DNA of 64,000 nucleotides, from contig NZ_LMLA01000013.1 in the NCBI RefSeq assembly GCF_001421765.1, positions 62,001 through 126,000 on the forward strand, in the 5' to 3' direction. Under the pieces are notes generated by a model. The model had not been told where the DNA came from and made no database searches. It saw only the letters and a program-made list of their open reading frames with translations. Below, piece after piece: positions 59,808 through 64,000 of this stretch (the first letter of the stretch is position 1; each line of letters opens with the position of its first letter). Position numbers and translations under genes: made by a program. The stretch is from Sphingomonas sp. Leaf32 (GTDB lineage: Bacteria > Pseudomonadota > Alphaproteobacteria > Sphingomonadales > Sphingomonadaceae).

Positions 59808-60745
59808 GCGGCGTTGCTCCGATCGGGCGCGAGCAGGATGGCGATGGCGTCCTCCAGCGCGGCATCGGCGATGCGCAACTGGGCGAGGGTCGGATCGGCG
59901 GCGCACAGCGCGCGTACCGTCGCCACCGCATCGGCGGTGACGATGCGGCAGTCGCCGCCATCGGCCCCGGCTTCACGGACGGCGGGTAGCGCTTGCACGA
60001 TCGCGGGCGCAAGCGCGGTGCGGCAGCGGATGACCGACCCTCCTTCGCGGGCGCGCAGCCTGGCCGGGCTGTCGTCGGCGACGATCCGGCCATGGTCCAT
60101 CACCAGCACGCGGTCGGCCAGCGCATCGGCCTCTTCCAGATCGTGGCTGGTCAGCAGTACGGCGGCACCGTCGTCGGCAGCGGCGCGCACCGTCGCCCAC
60201 AGCGCCTGTCGCGACGCGCGGTCCATCGCCGCGGTCGGTTCGTCGAGGACCAGCAGCGCCGGACGCCCGCAGATCGCCAACGCATATTGCACCCGCCGCG
60301 CCTGCCCGCCCGACAGCGCACCGCAACGCCGCTGCGCAAGGTCGGTCAGGCCCGCGATTTCCAGCGTCTCGGATACGGGCCGCGGATCGGCGTAATAGCC
60401 AGATTGCAGCGTAACCACCTCCGTCACGCTGAGCACGTCGGGCAGGCCCGACGCCTGCAACATCACCCCCATCCGCATCCGTGCCGCCGGACGGGCCGGG
60501 TCAAGCCCGAACAGCCGCGCGGTGCCCGCATCGGGTTGCAGCCGGCCGGTCAGCAGGCCGACGGTCGTCGTCTTTCCCGCGCCATTGGGACCCAGCAGCG
60601 CAGTGACTTCGCCCGCTCGGATGGTGAGCGAGAAACGGTCGAGAACGGGGGTGGACCCCAGGCGTTTGGACACATCGGTCAGTGTCGCGATGGCGGAAAG
60701 ATCGACTTGCACGGCGGCAACTCCCTGTCGTGATACCGCCGTCAT
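59804..60745 (-). CDS. ABC transporter ATP-binding protein
   Basis: A 313-residue ATPase with Walker A GPNGAGKTT, the Q-loop region MLQAS, signature LSGGQARR, Walker B LLVLDEPTAAMD and switch His in LTSHDLEEAD. The C-terminal part resembles the DrrA/CcmA-type accessory region. ATG 60745 begins near the family start. ATG 60799 lies inside the palindromic control region and is less likely, although 60745 has no strong ribosome-binding site. First gene of the ABC/two-component operon, divergent from the sigma-factor gene. Confidence 0.87.
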   Translation of the reverse strand: MTAVSRQGVAAVQVDLSAIATLTDVSKRLGSTPVLDRFSLTIRAGEVTALLGPNGAGKTTTVGLLTGRLQPDAGTARLFGLDPARPAARMRMGVMLQASGLPDVLSVTEVVTLQSGYYADPRPVSETLEIAGLTDLAQRRCGALSGGQARRVQYALAICGRPALLVLDEPTAAMDRASRQALWATVRAAADDGAAVLLTSHDLEEADALADRVLVMDHGRIVADDSPARLRAREGGSVIRCRTALAPAIVQALPAVREAGADGGDCRIVTADAVATVRALCAADPTLAQLRIADAALEDAIAILLAPDRSNAA

Positions 60746-60778
60746 GGGCGTGGTCGCGGAGCGATGGCAGTGCCGGCT

Positions 60779-60807
60779 GTCATGCGGATCGGGTGACATT
60801 TGTCATG
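60779..60807. promoter_or_regulatory. TGTCATG repeats / TGACA-TGTCA palindrome
   Basis: TGTCATG occurs at 60779-60785 and 60801-60807, exactly 22 bases apart (two DNA turns), and the second overlaps the palindrome TGACATTTGTCA (60794-60805). The placement between the ABC operon and the sigma-factor gene suits a binding site for a dimeric regulator, such as the operon's own DesR-like protein. Confidence 0.45.
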
Positions 60808-60947
60808 ATGATGATGCGAAAGGGGACGTTCGAACGCTGCCGCGCTGGCGATCGAAGAGGGGGGCGCACCCGCCGAGGAAGGATATTTGCGCTTCGGGTC
60901 TCTACCATTATCGACGACCTCGATCGGGTCGGGTGGGGGTGGCGGAC

Positions 60948-61535
60948 ATGCGCGCGGATGGTGAGGAAATCAGGGAACGTCGCCTCGCGCTGGCGAAATG
61001 GGTGGCGCGTGAGGTTCTGCCGCACGAGCATCGTGTCCGGCAGTGGCTGCGACGCTCGGGAACGATGGCCGAGGACGCCGACGATATCATCCAGGAGGCC
61101 TATTGCCGCCTCGCGATGCTGGAGGACGTCGATCATATCGACAACGCCTATGCCTATTTCTTCTCGGTCGTCCGGAACCTGCTCGTCCGTCGGCTCAAAC
61201 GGCAACGGATCGTGCCGCTGGAGATCATCGCCGAGGTGGATGCCCTGCACGACGACCGCCCCTCTCCGGAACAAATGGTTGCCGGTCGCATGGCATACGC
61301 CCGCGCACTGGAAATGATCGCCCACCTGCCGGAGCGCTGTCGACGGATCGTGCATCTGCGCAAGATCGATGGGTGGTCGCAGCGTCGGATCGCGGAGCAT
61401 CTCGGCACGACGGAAAAGGCCGTCGAGAAACAGGTTTGGCTCGGCGTCCGTGCTCTCAGGGAAGCCTGGAGCCGCGCAGAGCAGGATGCGGACGAGCGCG
61501 TGACAACCACCGAGCGGCATGGAGGACGTCACTGA
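60948..61535 (+). CDS. ECF sigma factor, FecI-like
   Basis: A 195-residue extracytoplasmic-function sigma factor. Region 2 covers MAEDADDIIQEAYCRLAML and YAYFFSVVRNLLVRRLKRQ; region 4 contains LPERCRRIVHLRKIDGWSQRRIAEHLGTTEKAVEKQV. The frame is open upstream, but ATG 60948 follows a G-rich GGGTGGGGGTGGCGG stretch. Its stop forms TGATG with the anti-sigma gene. With FecR and an STN-domain receptor downstream it forms a cell-surface signalling set that switches on uptake when the receptor is loaded. Confidence 0.9.
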   Translation: MRADGEEIRERRLALAKWVAREVLPHEHRVRQWLRRSGTMAEDADDIIQEAYCRLAMLEDVDHIDNAYAYFFSVVRNLLVRRLKRQRIVPLEIIAEVDALHDDRPSPEQMVAGRMAYARALEMIAHLPERCRRIVHLRKIDGWSQRRIAEHLGTTEKAVEKQVWLGVRALREAWSRAEQDADERVTTTERHGGRH

Positions 61536-62473
61536 TGAACATGCAAGATACGGCAGCGGTCGCCGACGAGGCAGCGGCCTGGGTCGCGCAGATGGACGCC
61601 GAAGGCTGGAGCGATGTGAACGAGGCTGAACTGGGGCGCTGGTTAAGCGGTGACCCGCGGAGGCGCGGTGCATTGCTTCAGGCGCAGGCAGCGTGGATCG
61701 CGCTCGATGCGCCGGCCGGTTCCGGGAAGATCGAGGTCCGGCTGAAACGACGCACCATGCTCAAGGTAGCAGGAGGGGCGCTGGCGGCTTCCTTGGCAGG
61801 CGGCGTGTTCGTGCTGACCCGGGGAACCACCTACAGCACCCAATTGGGAGAGATACGACGCGTACCCCTGGCCGACGGTTCGAGCGCGACGATCAATACC
61901 GCTTCCGAGGTCAAGGTGGCGCTCGCCGAGCGCCGCCGTATGGTGACACTCACGCGGGGTGAGGCATGGTTTCGGGTCGCCAAGGACCCGGCACGCCCGT
62001 TCGTTGTCGAAGCCGGGCCGGTGCTGGTTCAGGCTGTTGGAACCGCATTCTCGGTGCGGCGTCGCGACCATGGTGCCGATGTTCTGGTCACCGAAGGCGT
62101 CGTTGAGGTATGGACCGCGCAGGCCGCCGGATACCGTACCAAATTGTCCGCCGGGCAAAGCGCCTTCGTCGCCGACAACGCTGCCGTCGAGCTATACGAG
62201 GAGAAGCCCTCGGCGGTCGATCGGGCGCTGGCATGGCGAACCGGCGCGATCGACCTTAACGGCCAGACGCTTTCCGCAGCAATCGGCGAATTCAACCGGT
62301 ATAATCGTCGCAAGCTGGTGCTCACCGACGCGTCTCTGGCAGCTGAACAAATCGACGGGCTGTTTCGGACGGATGATCCGGAAGGTTTCGCGCGTGCGAT
62401 CCAGTCCAGCTTCAACGTCGCGATCGATACGAACGACGAACAGACGATCCGGATCGGGGCAAACGAAAAATAA
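61535..62473 (+). CDS. FecR-like anti-sigma factor
   Basis: A 312-residue inner-membrane regulator. The N-terminal cytoplasmic part has AAAWVAQMDAEGWSDVNEAELGRWLSGDPRRRGALLQAQAAW-like sigma-binding helices, one membrane segment spans about residues 77-94, and the periplasmic FecR domain contains RVPLADGSSATINTASEV, VTLTRGEAWFRVAKDPARPFVVEAG and VGTAFSVRR. A C-terminal STN-like stretch (FNRYNRRKLVLTD) is usual. ATG 61535 follows GGAGGA. It holds the FecI-like factor inactive until signalled by the downstream receptor. Confidence 0.92.
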   Translation: MNMQDTAAVADEAAAWVAQMDAEGWSDVNEAELGRWLSGDPRRRGALLQAQAAWIALDAPAGSGKIEVRLKRRTMLKVAGGALAASLAGGVFVLTRGTTYSTQLGEIRRVPLADGSSATINTASEVKVALAERRRMVTLTRGEAWFRVAKDPARPFVVEAGPVLVQAVGTAFSVRRRDHGADVLVTEGVVEVWTAQAAGYRTKLSAGQSAFVADNAAVELYEEKPSAVDRALAWRTGAIDLNGQTLSAAIGEFNRYNRRKLVLTDASLAAEQIDGLFRTDDPEGFARAIQSSFNVAIDTNDEQTIRIGANEK

Positions 62474-62556
62474 TAATTCGGGTCGGCGGAGGGAAATCGA
62501 TTGCCAGGGTCTCTTCGATGGCAGGGCAATAGCCCGCTATAAAAGGGGAGAGGATT

Positions 62557-64000
62557 ATGAGGGGGTTGAACCGGCAACTGCTGTTGGGCACGGGCGCTGT
62601 CATACTCGTCGCAAGCCAGCCTGCAGCCGCACAGGCGAAGCAATTCGAGATTCCGGCACAGGCGGCGGAGACGGCGATTGCCGCACTCGCGAGGCAGGCA
62701 GGCATCCAGATCATCGCTGCGCGATCGTTCAGCCGTGGCAAACGCACCAATGCGGTGCGGGGCGTGATGACCGCCGACGCCGCCCTATCCCGGCTGCTTG
62801 AAGGCACTGGCCTGAGAGCGCAGCGTAACGGACCGCAAACCTATGTCGTCCTCGGCGCGTCGCCCTACAAGCCGGCCGCTTTGACGCAGGTGACGGACGC
62901 GACCGATTCCGGAACGGCGCAAGCGGGAACCGATGGCGGTGAGGAGACCGGCGGCGACATCGTGGTCACCGGCATCCGCCAGTCGCTCCGGACGTCGATC
63001 AACCAGAAGCGCAATGCCGACCGCGTGCAGGAAGTGCTGGCGGCGGAGGATATCGGCAAGCTGCCCGAGGCGAGCATCGCGGAGTCGCTGGCGCGCCTTC
63101 CCGGGCTGGCCACCAACCGTGACCGTGGGAACGGTACGCAGATATCGATCCGCGGCTTGGGACCGAATTTGGTCAACACGCTCCTCAACGGTCGCGAGAT
63201 CGTCTCCGCCGAGGCAAGCCGCAATGTCCGCTACGAGCAATATCCCGCCGAACTGATCAACGGTGCTTCGGTCTTCAAGTCGCCGACCGCCGCGCAGGTC
63301 GAAGGGGCCATCGCCGGGCAAGTCGATCTGCGCACGCTCAAGCCGCTCGACTACAAGGATACGCGCGTGGTGCTGAACGCACGCGCGATCTACAGCGATC
63401 TGGCCGAGGACGTTCAGGACACGAACCCTTGGGGATACATCGCCAGTGCATCGCTAGTGACGCAGCTTTTTGACGATACGCTGGGGCTGGCGGTTGGTTA
63501 TTCGGGCCGTCGGCAGTCGGTTGCGACGGTACGCACGAACATCTTCCGCTACACCAACAGCTTTGCCGACCTGACCGGTAACGGGCAGTCGAACGATAAT
63601 ATTCCTTTCGGGTTCGAGGGGCTTGCTCGCGGAGGTGACGACATCCGCCATGGCGCCCTCGCGGCGCTGCAATGGCGTCCGAGCGACCGGTTCGAGCTGA
63701 ACGGCGACGTCTTCTACAGCCATGTGAAGTTCGAGGAGACCCAGCGTGGTTTCCGGGTTGAGAACCTGCCTTTCGGCAACACGCTGTCGGGCGGGAGCGG
63801 CGTGACGCTCGACACCAGCGGCAGCAGCCAGGACTATGTCACCGGCATCACCACGACCAACGCGAACACCAGTTTCGGCCAGGTCGTGCGGGGCGTGAAC
63901 GAATCATTCTTCTTCAAGGACGATCTCTATGCGGGCGGGCTGAACGCGACGTGGCGGCCCGGTGGGTGGACGATCACCGGCGACCTCGGATATTCGACGA
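62557..64000 (+). CDS. STN-domain TonB-dependent receptor (partial, runs off window)
   Basis: The first 481 residues of an outer-membrane receptor; the frame is open to the window end. The signal peptide ends SQPAAAQA. An STN (secretin/TonB short N-terminal) domain covers about residues 25-105, with FEIPAQAAETAIAALARQAGIQIIAA. The TonB box is DIVVTGIR, and the plug shows VLAAEDIGKLPEASIAESLARLPG, SIRGLGPNLVNTLLNGRE and VEGAIAGQVDLRT. ATG 62557 follows GGGGAGAGGA. The STN domain signals through the FecR-like protein just upstream. Carbohydrate-type plug motifs suggest a glycan rather than an iron ligand. Confidence 0.9.
   Translation, partial: MRGLNRQLLLGTGAVILVASQPAAAQAKQFEIPAQAAETAIAALARQAGIQIIAARSFSRGKRTNAVRGVMTADAALSRLLEGTGLRAQRNGPQTYVVLGASPYKPAALTQVTDATDSGTAQAGTDGGEETGGDIVVTGIRQSLRTSINQKRNADRVQEVLAAEDIGKLPEASIAESLARLPGLATNRDRGNGTQISIRGLGPNLVNTLLNGREIVSAEASRNVRYEQYPAELINGASVFKSPTAAQVEGAIAGQVDLRTLKPLDYKDTRVVLNARAIYSDLAEDVQDTNPWGYIASASLVTQLFDDTLGLAVGYSGRRQSVATVRTNIFRYTNSFADLTGNGQSNDNIPFGFEGLARGGDDIRHGALAALQWRPSDRFELNGDVFYSHVKFEETQRGFRVENLPFGNTLSGGSGVTLDTSGSSQDYVTGITTTNANTSFGQVVRGVNESFFFKDDLYAGGLNATWRPGGWTITGDLGYST

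Overview
The window looks like a sphingomonad chromosome (Sphingomonas or a close relative). This rests on the high GC content, four complete and one partial TonB-dependent receptor (TBDR) genes, a TBDR/DUF6445/tryptophan-halogenase gene set, FecI/FecR signalling and dense carbohydrate-active enzyme operons. No rRNA, tRNA, CRISPR array or intact insertion sequence was seen, and the species is not determinable from the window.

Layout. (1) 0.1-8.6 kb, plus strand: a fructan-use locus of ROK fructokinase, sugar porter, GH32 enzyme, TBDR and a second GH32 that is a lipoprotein. (2) 8.7-13.3 kb, minus strand: a trans-4-hydroxy-L-proline catabolic operon (pyrroline-hydroxycarboxylate deaminase, 4-hydroxyproline epimerase, amino-acid permease, D-amino-acid dehydrogenase). 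(3) 13.35-20.1 kb, minus strand: a tightly overlapping operon of a periplasmic prolyl peptidase (S9), an MFS transporter, a proline-iminopeptidase-like hydrolase and ethanolamine ammonia-lyase EutB/EutC, divergent from a TBDR at 20.2-23.2 kb. (4) 23.4-28.9 kb: a large secreted DUF5695-like protein and a convergent TBDR sharing a terminator. (5) 29.3-30.1 kb: an FCD-type GntR regulator. (6) 30.2-37.8 kb, minus strand: GH127/146 beta-L-arabinofuranosidase, LDH2-type reductase, DUF885 peptidase, GH43, metallopeptidase-like lipoprotein. (7) 38.1-47.8 kb, minus strand: TBDR, DUF6445, tryptophan-halogenase-like flavoprotein, GH2, GH43. (8) 48.0-51.9 kb, plus strand: DgoR-like GntR regulator, GH35-like and GH30 enzymes. 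(9) 52.2-57.1 kb: double-domain KaiC ATPase, hybrid histidine kinase, small DUF885-like peptidase. (10) 57.1-60.7 kb: a 200-bp inverted-repeat element and an ABC transporter with a DesK/DesR-like two-component system. (11) 60.9-64 kb: FecI-like sigma factor, FecR-like anti-sigma factor and an STN-domain TBDR cut by the window edge.

Main proposal (inference): regions 2-8 form one system for eating plant hydroxyproline-rich glycoproteins (arabinogalactan proteins and extensins), taking apart both glycan and protein. GH127/146, GH43, GH2, GH35 and GH30 would remove arabinose and galactose. S9, DUF885, metallopeptidase and iminopeptidase would digest the Pro/Hyp-rich backbone. The epimerase, dehydrogenase and deaminase would burn free hydroxyproline, and EutBC might use ethanolamine, possibly from GPI anchors. 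In support, a GTATAC-centred palindrome matching the FadR-type GntR consensus lies just upstream of the hydroxyproline operon, both sides of the S9/TBDR divergent promoter, the DUF5695-like gene, two further TBDRs, the GH127/146 operon and the GntR gene itself. I did not see it in the fructan locus or after 51 kb.
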